Position numbers and translations under genes: made by a program | Part shown: one piece after another, positions 8,098-17,120 of the stretch | Layout: every line of letters starts with the position of its first letter | Position numbering within the stretch: the stretch's first letter is position 1 | Notes under the pieces: model-generated | Seen by the model: the letters and a program-made list of their open reading frames with translations, nothing else | Told to the model about the DNA's origin: nothing | Database searches by the model: none | DNA from: Gammaproteobacteria bacterium | GTDB lineage: Bacteria; Pseudomonadota; Gammaproteobacteria; Steroidobacterales; GCA-2729495 | Assembly: GCA_030746435.1 (NCBI GenBank) | Contig: JASLMV010000013.1 | Coordinates: 23,640-87,639, forward strand | Length of the DNA stretch: 64,000 nucleotides | Direction: 5' to 3'

Positions 8098-10074
8098 ATG
8101 ATCAGGTTGCTCTTGTTGCTCTTATTATTCCCTTGCGCATTACATGCGCAGGAATGGCCGGTGTGGGGCGGAAACCCGGAGGGCACAAGATACAGCGCGC
8201 TGGACCAAGTCAATGCGGACAACGTCGACGACCTTGAAATCGCCTGGCAGATCAGAACGGGCTCGTTAGATAAGTATGGCGTCGAGCTCAGCAAGACCGT
8301 CGGCTTCCAGGCTAATCCAATCCTCACACCGCCGGCAGCCGGCCGGTCGCTGGTCCTGTGCACGCCGTTTAACGAGGTGTTGGCACTCGACCCGGCGACC
8401 GGAGAAGTGCGCTGGAGTTTTGATCCGCATATCGATCTTGGAGGCAACGGCAGCGACGCCGATCCCGACGGAGAGAATGCAACCGCTTTCCTGAAGTGTC
8501 GTGGCGTCGCGTTCTGGCAGGACGATCAGTCGACAGACAATGCCGCCGCGTGTACCAGCCGTATTTTGCTCGCCACAAATGACCTCAGACTGTTCGCGCT
8601 GGATGCGCGGACGGGTGAGTTGTGCAAAGGCTTCGGTAAAGATGGCGAAGTCGACGCCGAACCGTTCTACATGGATAAGAAACCTGTCTGGAAGCACGAG
8701 GTTCGTTTCTACAATCCGCCGGTGGTTGCCGGTGACCTGATGATTCTGACAACAAAGGTACGTGACAACCACCGCTGGAATGCACCGGCGGGGACGCTCC
8801 GGGCCTTTTCGGTTCGCACGGGTGCGCTGGTGTGGCAATGGGATCCGGTGCCGCGCGATGCGAACGACCCGATGCACAAGATCTGGGATAAGGATGCTGC
8901 ACGCGAAACCGGTGGCGGGCAGGCCTGGGGCATGCTCAGTGTGGACGAGGAACGTGACCTGCTGTTCCTGCCGACCTCCAGCCCGTCGCCCGATTTCTAC
9001 GGCGGTACACGACCCGGCAACAACGAATACGCCGACTCGATCGTGGCGCTGAGGGCATCGACCGGCGAATACGTCTGGCATTTCCAGACGGTACATCACA
9101 ATGTCTGGGACTACGACAATGCGGCGCAGCCGGTGCTCATCGATCTCGTCAAAAACAACAAGCCGTTTCCCGCCGTCATCCAGGCGACCAAGACCGGCAT
9201 GCTCTATATTTTCCATCGCGAAACGGGCGAGCCCTTTTTCGCAATCGAGGAACGGCCGGTACCGACTAACGGCGTCGCGGGTGAACAACTGTCGCCGACG
9301 CAGCCCTTCCCGGTAGCGCCACCGCCACTCGTGCCGCATGATTTTGACTGGGACGACGAATGGTGGCTGACCTTCGGAGCCTGTAAAGAGTTTTTTGCCG
9401 ATGCCCGCATCGGGCCGATCTTCACGCCGCCGAGCCTGGAGGGTACGGTTGTGGTGCCGTCAACCGCGGGGGGCGTCAACTGGGGTTCGGTTGCGATCCA
9501 CGAGCCGTCAAACACGCTCGTGACCAACGTACTCAACATGCCGCACTTCGCACAGCTCGTTCCCAACAGCGAGGTAACCGAGCCCCGACCGGATGCGGGG
9601 CCCAACGACATGAACTCGCTTAATCCCATGCACGGAACACCGTATCACCTCAGGCAGGGGCCTTTTATGTCGCCACGCTTCCTGCCGTGTAGTAAGCCGC
9701 CGTGGGCCATGGTCGTGGCGGTCGATCTCCAGAAAGGCACTATTAAATGGGAAGCGCCGTTGGGCACTGCCGACAAACTGTCACCCATACCCATTCCGTT
9801 TAAGTGGGGCACGCCGACTTTTTCGGGGGGCATCGTTACGGCAGGCGGGCTCTTCTTTATAGGGGCTACCGTAGACAACCGCTTCCGCGCGTTCGACATC
9901 AAAGACGGTGACGAGTTGTGGACCGTGAAACTGCCGACCAGCAGCTTCGCGCACCCGATGACCTATTCAATAGACGGCAAACAATACGTCGTGATCGTTA
10001 CGGGCGGCCATCCCTTCATCGACCAGGATCCGGGCGACTGGGTAACCGCGTTCGCGTTGCCTGAGGGACAGTGA
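8098..10074 (+). CDS. PQQ-dependent membrane/periplasmic dehydrogenase (glucose dehydrogenase-like)
   Basis: A 658-residue quinoprotein with a signal peptide (very leucine-rich, cut near ALHAQ) followed by an eight-bladed beta-propeller; repeated Trp-containing blades such as GEVRWSFDP, GALVWQWDP, GEYVWHFQT and GDELWTVK can be seen. It lacks the five-helix membrane anchor of Escherichia coli Gcd, so it is probably periplasmic. Such enzymes oxidise sugars or alcohols and pass electrons to ubiquinone or cytochrome c. GAGGA sits just before the ATG. The TGA lies inside the left arm of an inverted repeat. No PQQ biosynthesis gene is in the window. Confidence 0.85.
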   Translation: MIRLLLLLLLFPCALHAQEWPVWGGNPEGTRYSALDQVNADNVDDLEIAWQIRTGSLDKYGVELSKTVGFQANPILTPPAAGRSLVLCTPFNEVLALDPATGEVRWSFDPHIDLGGNGSDADPDGENATAFLKCRGVAFWQDDQSTDNAAACTSRILLATNDLRLFALDARTGELCKGFGKDGEVDAEPFYMDKKPVWKHEVRFYNPPVVAGDLMILTTKVRDNHRWNAPAGTLRAFSVRTGALVWQWDPVPRDANDPMHKIWDKDAARETGGGQAWGMLSVDEERDLLFLPTSSPSPDFYGGTRPGNNEYADSIVALRASTGEYVWHFQTVHHNVWDYDNAAQPVLIDLVKNNKPFPAVIQATKTGMLYIFHRETGEPFFAIEERPVPTNGVAGEQLSPTQPFPVAPPPLVPHDFDWDDEWWLTFGACKEFFADARIGPIFTPPSLEGTVVVPSTAGGVNWGSVAIHEPSNTLVTNVLNMPHFAQLVPNSEVTEPRPDAGPNDMNSLNPMHGTPYHLRQGPFMSPRFLPCSKPPWAMVVAVDLQKGTIKWEAPLGTADKLSPIPIPFKWGTPTFSGGIVTAGGLFFIGATVDNRFRAFDIKDGDELWTVKLPTSSFAHPMTYSIDGKQYVVIVTGGHPFIDQDPGDWVTAFALPEGQ

Positions 10075-10144
10075 CCATATTCTTCACGGAAATATAAAAC
10101 TTTTCCTCTTCCGCATGAAATATGGTCACTGTCCCCTTATTATT
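10065..10144. repeat. REP-like inverted repeat, copy 1
   Basis: GGGACAGTGACCATAT (10065-10080) is the exact reverse complement of ATATGGTCACTGTCCC (10120-10135), with 39 bases between arms. The left arm contains the stop codon of the PQQ dehydrogenase and the right arm runs into the stop codon of the GT8 gene on the other strand, so it could act as a two-way transcript end. The 25 bases 10120-10144 recur exactly at 12373-12397. The GGGGACAGT core resembles palindromes associated with REP/RAYT transposases; no such transposase is in the window. Confidence 0.8.
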
Positions 10145-11103
10145 TATGGATGAAGAGCTATTCCCCTCGACCTGTATTTTCTCTGCCAAAGCTTCTTGCG
10201 AAAGTTTTTCTTAAGCACCTTAATTATTGTATATTCTTGTGGAATTCCTACCTCTTTTACTGGCGTATCGCTATATACACTCAAGTCCAGATAACGTCTG
10301 TATTCGCCTTCTAAGGGATGAAAGCATGGCTTGACCCAAGGCTTTGACCAACCTACATAGTGAATGATCGATGGTTCCCAGACGGCTTTTTCGAAAAACC
10401 CTTCTTGCTTGATGCGATTTACCTGGCGCGTATTCCTGTACAGCCCTGATTGCATATTCCAGTGGACAGGCAGCCGTAACCATTCGCCCTTGAAAACCCC
10501 ATTGAATGCACACTGATCATTAGTTGAAATCAGTTCTGGATATTCAATCTTAAAAGTACGAACTTTTTCAGGTATTTTCTGCTCACGCCATTTAACCAGA
10601 TCTATAATCATTACGCCCGAGTTGAAATAGTCGCTTTGTGCTAATCCTGACTTTAAATAGGTGCTGCCAGCGATATTTTCTACTGCAGCAATAGAGTAAG
10701 GTCCGAGATTCTGGTTCCATAATTTTTCCAGATCAGCCTTAATGATCAGGTCGCAGTCCAGATAGATCGCTCGTTTGACAGAAGCGTCAAATAATTCTGG
10801 TATAGATATTCTGTAGTAAGCGGGCGCAGATATATGTTTGCGAGTAGGGAAGTTTGCATAGATCCTGTCATCTACTTCCAGAAATGTAACATTACCACCA
10901 CGTACAGTTACATCGTTTTTCAGACTATTCTTTTGTTTCTCCGGGATTCCGCCATCTATTGCAAACAGTTCAAACCGATCTGGTCGAGCAGCATTTTCCA
11001 GCAGAGAGACAAACATTACATGCATTGGAATTACATAGTTGGCATCACTGCTAGCGACAACCACAATCTTATCCTGACCTGCAGTAGCAATTGAGTTGTT
11101 CAT
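10144..11103 (-). CDS. Family 8 glycosyltransferase
   Basis: A 319-residue GT8 enzyme (LPS galactosyl/glucosyltransferase or general stress protein A type). It shows the N-terminal IVVVASSDANY nucleotide-sugar segment, the metal-binding DxD motif in YLDCDLI (residues 116-118), FNSGV (160-164), NDQCAFNGVF, and the C-terminal HYVGWSKPW motif (248-256). GT8 enzymes retain anomeric configuration and use UDP-sugars. Codon use and base composition are much richer in A and T than in neighbouring genes, which suggests transfer. The similar gene upstream is probably co-transcribed (36-base gap). The acceptor is likely a surface glycan. Confidence 0.87.
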   Translation of the reverse strand: MNNSIATAGQDKIVVVASSDANYVIPMHVMFVSLLENAARPDRFELFAIDGGIPEKQKNSLKNDVTVRGGNVTFLEVDDRIYANFPTRKHISAPAYYRISIPELFDASVKRAIYLDCDLIIKADLEKLWNQNLGPYSIAAVENIAGSTYLKSGLAQSDYFNSGVMIIDLVKWREQKIPEKVRTFKIEYPELISTNDQCAFNGVFKGEWLRLPVHWNMQSGLYRNTRQVNRIKQEGFFEKAVWEPSIIHYVGWSKPWVKPCFHPLEGEYRRYLDLSVYSDTPVKEVGIPQEYTIIKVLKKNFRKKLWQRKYRSRGIALHP

Positions 11104-11139
11104 ACGGAAATTTTATTTGCCTGGAAATACAGGATCTGA

Positions 11140-12099
11140 TCAACCAATGTTGTTGGGGTGAATATTAAGGTTTCGATAGCGACTCCATTGCCTGTATCTT
11201 TTTCGTAAGGCCAGACTGCTTTTTAAAGTGTTTCCTAACGATGAATCTTGTCTGGGGCAGTCTTTCCATGGTGACAAACTTTTATAGTGATCATAAAACA
11301 CTTTATATTCGGAATGGCACTTCCATAACCAGGGTTTTTTAGGGCCAATGAAATGAATGATTGCTGGGGAGGCTATAGCTTCTGTTAGTTCCTGTTTCGA
11401 GTATCCGCAGTTATTGTCATAGTATTTCTTCAGGACGCCAAAGGCATCAGCTTGCAGGTTCCAGCGCTGTGGAATTCTAGCCCACTTGTCCTCGAAAACC
11501 CCGTTCAAAGCACATTGGTCTATATATCCGATCGTATCCTTGTTATCGTGTAAATAGCTTAAAAGCTTTGACTGAATGGAATGGGTGCGCCAGTAATCCA
11601 AATTAGCGACGAGAACACCCGAATTAAAATATGAGTTTCTTCTCAAACCTATACTCAGGCACGCTTTTGGGGAGAGGTTTTCAATAGCGGCTAGCGGAGC
11701 ATCTCCTGCCATAACTGCCAATTTATAGATATCGTCAATTACGATTAAGTCAGAATCCAGATATACAACCTGTCCAATATTAGCTGGCAAGATTTCAGCC
11801 ATGATCAAACGCTGAGATGCCGCTGCACCGTATCGGCCCGTCTCGATATGCTCGAAAGGTTTTTCCTGGGCCTCGATTATGGTGATTTTGGCACCAAATG
11901 ATTCCACTAGATTTTTGATCTCCGTTATGCTGACGTGGGATATTCCATTATCTATTAGGAAAAACTGAAGTAATCTTGTGTTATGCGAATTACGAAGTAC
12001 CGATAAAAACATTATGCCCAGGTGCTGGGCATAATTTTCATCACAACTTGCACTAATATTTATACATGTAAGGCTCGAACTATGTGATGTGCTATACAT
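11140..12099 (-). CDS. Family 8 glycosyltransferase, second copy
   Basis: A second 319-residue GT8 enzyme with the DxD motif in YLDSDLI (residues 115-117), FNSGVLVANLDYW (from 158), DQCALNGVF, and a C-terminal IHFIGPKKPW segment. It is clearly divergent from its neighbour, so not a recent duplication. It shares the AT-rich composition and lacks a good ribosome-binding site before its ATG. Together the pair would add two successive sugars to a lipopolysaccharide or capsule acceptor; this is inferred from family behaviour. No other polysaccharide genes flank it except the glycosyltransferase tail at the window start. Confidence 0.87.
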   Translation of the reverse strand: MYSTSHSSSLTCINISASCDENYAQHLGIMFLSVLRNSHNTRLLQFFLIDNGISHVSITEIKNLVESFGAKITIIEAQEKPFEHIETGRYGAAASQRLIMAEILPANIGQVVYLDSDLIVIDDIYKLAVMAGDAPLAAIENLSPKACLSIGLRRNSYFNSGVLVANLDYWRTHSIQSKLLSYLHDNKDTIGYIDQCALNGVFEDKWARIPQRWNLQADAFGVLKKYYDNNCGYSKQELTEAIASPAIIHFIGPKKPWLWKCHSEYKVFYDHYKSLSPWKDCPRQDSSLGNTLKSSLALRKRYRQWSRYRNLNIHPNNIG

Positions 12100-12336
12100 A
12101 ACCTATAATATTGTCAGTTTACTTTGGTTGAGGCTAAGGCCTAACTATTAGTAAAGCAGAAGTATATACAAGTACGCACTTCCAAAACTGACTATAAGGA
12201 TATAGCTAGTCGAGTTGGATTAGCGGGGAACCTGATACGGGATACGGGGGCTGGCATGTTGGTGACCAGTAACTGTGGTTGATCATGTAATACCCACCGT
12301 CCAACCAAGTACCCAAAGATTTAAAGTCAGGTAATG
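12100..12336. other. Non-coding AT-rich gap with a segment repeated near tRNA-Leu
   Basis: No gene is visible. The sequence from about 12209 to 12300 resembles 21725-21835 just before tRNA-Leu: both contain TTAGC(A/G)GGG, CTGATAC, GGGGCTGGC, a GTAAC block, CATGTA and ACCCACC in the same order. The promoter for the GT8 pair should lie at the left end, where the minus strand is very AT-rich, but I cannot define it. Confidence 0.5.
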
Positions 12337-12398
12337 CAATAATAAGGGGACAGTGACCATATCTCCGCGGAGATATGGTCACTGTCCCCTTATTATTG
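12337..12398. repeat. REP-like perfect palindrome, copy 2 (62 bp)
   Basis: The axis lies between 12367 and 12368 (centre CTCCGCGGAG). All 31 base pairs from 12337/12398 inward match, making a perfect palindrome that contains AAGGGGACAGTGACCATAT and its complement. Bases 12373-12397 are identical to 10120-10144. The perfect symmetry implies either recent origin or selection. As RNA it would form a long hairpin with a T-rich end on either strand, so it may also end transcripts. Confidence 0.9.
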
Positions 12399-12413
12399 GT
12401 GCCCAGGAGAGGA
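12397..12413. repeat. 17-bp copy of the tRNA-Leu(CAG) 3' end (possible attachment-site scar)
   Basis: TGGTGCCCAGGAGAGGA here equals 21895-21911, which encodes the CCA end, acceptor strand and part of the T arm of tRNA-Leu(CAG), in the same orientation. The following bases (to about 12470) no longer form a tRNA. The geometry, with an intact tRNA at one end and a 3'-end copy about 9.5 kb away, is that left by tRNA-targeted integration, but no integrase is present and 17 bp is short. 12414-12543 holds nothing else recognised. Confidence 0.5.
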
Positions 12414-12543
12414 TTGGGACCACAATTCCAACACTTGCGCAGCCTGCGCCTAAGTTGTTGAAAAATAAAATATAAAAAATCCTTTACGGTTTAAGAACTT
12501 GGCAAAGTGTACCACTCTGGTGACGTTGCCTCGAATCTTGACA

Positions 12544-13465
12544 TCATGCCAGAGAGTACCATGTTCCCCGTCCGGCGCCATGCCGCTCAAGGTGCCCGTT
12601 TTTATGCAGGTTCTTAATGTGATCCTTAATGGTGTTCCTGCTGCTGCCGGTCGTTATTGCGGCATCATTAACGGTCACTCGGCCGTGTTCGCGGGCAATC
12701 TCCAGAATTTTCACGGATAGTTCCGGCAGGTCACCGGGAATTAGCCGCTCACGTTTGATTTTGCTTTCCAGTCATTTTCTTTTGTTTGCTCAGCGCTTCC
12801 AGGAAGAACGTTTACCAGGGTTGCCAGTCAGGGGTTTCTGTCCTGATGGTGCCTTGTGTTCGGCGCAACGCGAGGCAGTTCTTCTTGTTTGCTTCGATCA
12901 CGCTTTCCAACGAGCTGCATGGAACATAGGCATATCCCGACTGCAACAGCAGCAACGTGTTCAGTATCTGTGAGAGTCTGCCGTTGCCATCCTGAAAAGG
13001 GTAAATTTCCAGGAAAACCACTGTAAATTTTGCGATGACGAGTAGGGAATGGAGAATCTTTTCGCTCAAAGTGATGTTGGTCTAGGCTATAAGTTCGTCC
13101 ATCAGGCGAGGGGTGTCAAAGGGGCTGGCTGTCTGAAATATAGTTCCGATGCTTTCACCTTCGGGAGTAAAGGCCTCAATGCTGTCGGACAAGGTTTTGT
13201 ATTCCCCAAGATGCTGTGCATCTTTTTCTGAATATTGAAGGAGCTGGGTGTGAAGCTGTTTGATGTAATTAACTGTCAGCGGAATATCGTTCGCTTGCTC
13301 AAATACTGTTTCCATGACTGCGGCATAGTCGGCAACTTCCTGCTCATATCCACTTCTCCTGGCCATTTTGTATGGCTGAAATACGTCTAGTAAAGGGGGA
13401 CTATTCAGTTTTATAGTCAGGAACAAATGGATAGATGGATTGCAGGCGCCTTCCATCCGCTCCAC
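12544..13465 (-). pseudogene. Fic-family protein gene, multiply broken
   Basis: Read on the minus strand this is a Fic protein cut into pieces. The first part (13465 to 13082) carries the Fic core lead-in (LGEYKTLSDSIEAFTPEGES, then SPFDTPRLMDELIA) and ends at an in-frame TAG where relatives usually have Trp. The same frame continues with the Fic loop YPFQDGNGRL, in which the catalytic His of HPFxxGNGR is Tyr, then PDWQPW and a second in-frame stop (TAA, 12812). After a +1/-1 frameshift near 12770 the C-terminal winged-helix part (LPELSVKILEIAREHG to GTWYSLA) ends at TGA 12544. The N-terminus also looks truncated. Fic proteins transfer AMP to targets; this one cannot be functional. Confidence 0.88.
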
Positions 13466-13473
13466 TCATCGCA

Positions 13474-15891
13474 CTAGTTTCTATACGAAATCTGTATTCC
13501 ACAAAGGCGTTCATTGCGATTGACTACCGCATAATGCGGCACGCCCATAATATCGCGCGGCGGTAGCGCGAATAACGGCGTGTCGTCATCCGTCAGGTTG
13601 TTGCAAAAGCCCTCGACAATCCAGTTGTCGTTGCGAATGCCCAGGCGCAGGTTGACCGTTTCGCGGGAGGGCACGTAACCCTGGTTCGCCATGTCAATGT
13701 AGACTTTGTCATTCCAGGAATAGTCGAGGCGGCCCATAAAATCCCACTGAGTTTCGAATAGCGGCCAGTTGACTTGGATACCTGCGTTAAACATTTTCTC
13801 AGGGGTGCCGACGATATTCTGGCCATCCAGCGAGCCACTGGTAAGCGAAAGTGGCCCAAATATTGCGTCACAGGGAATGACCAGGTTCTCGCAATCCTTC
13901 ATAGCACTAATGGTTGCGCTTTCACCGTCTTTGTATTCGGCATCGATGATTGCGGCACCGATATTCAGATCCAGCCATTCTGTGGGCGCATAGAAGCCCT
14001 CCAGTTCGGCTCCCCAGATTTCTGACTCTGCCACGTTTACCGTGATCGGTAATTGAGCATTGTCAGGATCAATCGTTGTAACCTGCTGATCCTCCCAGTC
14101 TATGTAGTAGACCGCACCGTTCACACGCGCTTTCCCGTCGAGAAAGGTCCACTTCGAACCCAGTTCATAGGTCCAGTTCTTTTCCTCATCGAAGACAGGC
14201 TCGGCCATTGAGCCCGGATTAAAGCCGCCCGATTTCACGCCCTTTGCGACAGACCCGTAGACCAACAGGTCGTCTGTCGGGGTGTAATTCAGAATAAAGC
14301 GGGGGGTCAAAAAATCAAAATCTTCTTCCTGCTTACCGGTTGGCGGTACGCCGGTAGGAAAGTTGTTTTCAAATTGATCTGCTTCCTTTTCTTCACGCGT
14401 GTAGCGAGTTTCGGCCACCACATTCCAGGTGTCACTGATGTCGTAACCCAGCGAACCATAAACCGAGAAAAAATCATTCCGGAAATCGATCGTGGAATCG
14501 ACCTGAACATTATATGGGTCAGCGAGCGCATAGAACTTGGTTCCATCCCTATTTGATAGTGTAATGTCGCTGAGCCGTTGTCTCTGATCCTCGAAGTCCT
14601 CTGTGCTGTAGTAAATGCCCGTAGACCACTGCAGGCGACCATCGCCGGTGGATTGCAACCGGAGATCCTGGCTGAACTCATCCCGATCCTCGGCCGCTCC
14701 TGTAAGTATTGTGCCAATAATCGGGGCCTGGGCCAGAGGGCCGCCAAAAAATGTACCGTATGCAGTCGGGCTGACGGTATCGCACACAGCGGCCCGCACG
14801 TCTCGCCTGCAGGTGCTGAAATCCCGGAGATAGTCGAACTCACGATCCTGATAACCGGTCAAGCCAATCAGCTGAAAGTTTTCGAAATCGAGCTCAAACT
14901 TGAGGCTAACGCGCCAGATTTCTCTATCGCCTGCATAAGATCGGGGGTCGACCCAATATCGATCGCTGGTGTTACGAATAGCTCCGTCCATCAACTGCGG
15001 AATCGTACCACCACCGCCTGCTGCAAATTCAAACGGACTTGCCAGAAACCACTGGCCTACCCTTTGGGGGTCGTCATCGGCAACCATGGTTACGGCCGCA
15101 GGATTGGAGTCGTCTTCCTGGTAAGACAGCGCCAGGTTGAAGCGCAGCCGATCATTGGCATCCCATAAAGTCCCCCAGCGTACAAACCTGGTCTCTGTGC
15201 TGTTCAGCTGATCGCCGTTGGCCGTGTTTTCGTGGGTTCCGCCGGTCTGGTTGTAGCCTGTATCAATACGCATCGCCAGCGTATCGTCAATAAGAGGCCC
15301 GGAGACAAATGCCGACAGGCCTTCGCGATCATCCTGGCCCAGCGTAACCCGCCCGCCGTATTCAAACTCGTATGTCGGTTTCTTCGTGACATAGTTGATG
15401 GCACCGGCAAAACTGTTGCGTCCGTACAATGCACTCTGCGGGCCTTTCAAGACCTCAATGCGTTCGAGCGACTCGAAGCCAAAAAACTCGGATCCGCTAA
15501 ATCCTGGCGTGTAGACCCCGTCAATGAAATTCGCCACGTTGGGTTCATCACCGACGCGGGTCTGCTGCGCCAGACCACGGATAATAACTCGGGTACCTGA
15601 AACTGAACCCGTCGTCCCGAAGCTTACCCCGGGTGTCTGTTGTGCCAAACGTTCGAGGTTGTAGACATCCCGAATCCTCAGGTCTTCAAAAGTGAGGGCG
15701 GTGATCGAGATAGGTACCGATTGCAAGTCTTCTTCCCGCCGGCGGGCGGTAACGGTTAGTTCTTCTACACCTGATAAAGTGGTGCTGCTGGGCGGTTCTG
15801 CAGCATCTTCCTCCGCCAGCGCAAATGATGAAATTGCCAGGCAGGTTGCTGCAAACAGGGCATGTTGCCCGAAACTAATGAAATGTCGCAT
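13474..15891 (-). CDS. TonB-dependent outer-membrane receptor
   Basis: An 805-residue receptor with a signal peptide (cut near FALAEED), a TonB-box-like segment (EELTVTARRREED), a plug domain (about residues 50-170, with QTPGVSFGTTGS and VIIRGLAQQTRVG) and a 22-strand type beta-barrel rich in aromatic residues. It imports a substrate across the outer membrane using TonB energy; the ligand is not known. The ATG at 15891 has GGGGGAG just upstream. It lies 115 bases downstream of the LLM oxidoreductase and in the same direction as the multicopper oxidase unit, so co-regulation is possible. No Fur-like box was seen upstream. Confidence 0.9.
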   Translation of the reverse strand: MRHFISFGQHALFAATCLAISSFALAEEDAAEPPSSTTLSGVEELTVTARRREEDLQSVPISITALTFEDLRIRDVYNLERLAQQTPGVSFGTTGSVSGTRVIIRGLAQQTRVGDEPNVANFIDGVYTPGFSGSEFFGFESLERIEVLKGPQSALYGRNSFAGAINYVTKKPTYEFEYGGRVTLGQDDREGLSAFVSGPLIDDTLAMRIDTGYNQTGGTHENTANGDQLNSTETRFVRWGTLWDANDRLRFNLALSYQEDDSNPAAVTMVADDDPQRVGQWFLASPFEFAAGGGGTIPQLMDGAIRNTSDRYWVDPRSYAGDREIWRVSLKFELDFENFQLIGLTGYQDREFDYLRDFSTCRRDVRAAVCDTVSPTAYGTFFGGPLAQAPIIGTILTGAAEDRDEFSQDLRLQSTGDGRLQWSTGIYYSTEDFEDQRQRLSDITLSNRDGTKFYALADPYNVQVDSTIDFRNDFFSVYGSLGYDISDTWNVVAETRYTREEKEADQFENNFPTGVPPTGKQEEDFDFLTPRFILNYTPTDDLLVYGSVAKGVKSGGFNPGSMAEPVFDEEKNWTYELGSKWTFLDGKARVNGAVYYIDWEDQQVTTIDPDNAQLPITVNVAESEIWGAELEGFYAPTEWLDLNIGAAIIDAEYKDGESATISAMKDCENLVIPCDAIFGPLSLTSGSLDGQNIVGTPEKMFNAGIQVNWPLFETQWDFMGRLDYSWNDKVYIDMANQGYVPSRETVNLRLGIRNDNWIVEGFCNNLTDDDTPLFALPPRDIMGVPHYAVVNRNERLCGIQISYRN

Positions 15892-16006
15892 AATCTCCCC
15901 CGATCAAATATCCTTTGAGGCTTGCAATAAGCCCGCTCATCACCTCATTTTTTTAGACCTATATGCATCCAGCCTTAACTTTTTCCTTCAATATAGGATT
16001 TGAAAT

Positions 16007-17023
16007 TTATAGCTTTGCCAGCACTGGCACTACTTTTTCGCCAATCAGCCGGATCGACTTGTCCGGTTCGTTGTAGATGCGTAGTGCAATATTGGTAAGT
16101 CCCGCGTCGCGAAATTGCCGCAGGCGATCGATTTCATAATCTATTTCCGTCGCCGGCGATGCGGATGTACATCGTCGTGCGATCTTATCGACGATATCGT
16201 CCGGAACGCCATCGATATCCGGGGACTTTTTCTGATAGGCGCGAATAAACGCATTGATATTCTCCTTGACGAGTTGCTTCTCCTCACCTTCGAGAATATC
16301 GTCGAGGTAGTGATCGTAAATCGTACCGCGCAAGGCAAGCCACGTACGCGCCTCGCGCAATGCTTCTTCAGCGCTGTCCTTGACATGCCAGGCCCAGAAA
16401 TTATTTATCCGAAAATCGGTCGGATCGCGCCCGCATGCTTTCTGTGATTCATCGATGATCTCCCGCGCCCAGCGTACACGGTTAATGACGAAATCGCTGA
16501 CCATGATACCGTCGGCGTAACGTGCCGCCGCGCGCAGCATTTGCGGACCGTTCGCACCGATATAGACGATTGGAGGCGGGCTCTTCGCCCAGGTAGCGTT
16601 GTACCAGCCTACCTTGAAGAGTTCGCCCTCGTATTGCACCGGCTTACCCGTCGCTCCGGCCTTGATAATCTCGAAACATTCGCGTACTGCGCGGACGACG
16701 CGGTGCGGCTTGACACCTATTGCCTGAGCCGTACCGTCACCCGCGCCGACCACGATCTGCGCGCGGCCATGGGTCAGTTCGTTTAACGTCAGCAGCGAAC
16801 TGGTCATCTTGAGAGGATGCAGTTCAAACGGACTTACGGCAATCGGCCCGACCCGAATACGCTGCGTAGCAAGACCGAGCTGTGCGAAGTTCATGAACGG
16901 GTCGCGTGCGTCACTCATGTTCGATACCCAGACGCCACCGAGGCCGCATTCCTCGGCAAGTTTGCCGAGTCGTCGTACGGTTGCAGGCGAATTGTTCGAT
17001 TCTAGTATGACGTCGATTTTCAT
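16007..17023 (-). CDS. LLM-class flavin-dependent oxidoreductase
   Basis: About 338 residues of the luciferase-like monooxygenase / F420-dependent methylene-H4MPT reductase family: a TIM-barrel start (MKIDVILESNN), GVWVSNMSDARDPF, RIRVGPIAVSPFELHP, the GRAQIVVGAGDG loop, and PPIVYIGANGPQMLRAAA with the phosphate-binding region. It would use FMN or F420 for a monooxygenation or hydride transfer. I use ATG 17023, with a G-rich site upstream; a GTG 15 bases earlier is possible. It lies 97 bases after the multicopper oxidase on the same strand. Confidence 0.85.
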   Translation of the reverse strand: MKIDVILESNNSPATVRRLGKLAEECGLGGVWVSNMSDARDPFMNFAQLGLATQRIRVGPIAVSPFELHPLKMTSSLLTLNELTHGRAQIVVGAGDGTAQAIGVKPHRVVRAVRECFEIIKAGATGKPVQYEGELFKVGWYNATWAKSPPPIVYIGANGPQMLRAAARYADGIMVSDFVINRVRWAREIIDESQKACGRDPTDFRINNFWAWHVKDSAEEALREARTWLALRGTIYDHYLDDILEGEEKQLVKENINAFIRAYQKKSPDIDGVPDDIVDKIARRCTSASPATEIDYEIDRLRQFRDAGLTNIALRIYNEPDKSIRLIGEKVVPVLAKL

Positions 17024-17120
17024 CGAGGGGCGCCCCACCGTGACAAGATGTTCGCGTGTCGAAGTGCATGGTTAGTGGGTATGTCCATGAGCAGATATCT
17101 AGACAGCCTGGCTTTATAGA

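Noticed and set aside
8266..9339. Minus-strand open frame of 357 codons
   Set aside because: Antisense to the PQQ dehydrogenase blades; no recognisable protein.
12397..12470. Possible second tRNA-Leu gene
   Set aside because: Only 17 bases match the tRNA 3' end; the rest forms no D, anticodon or acceptor pairing.
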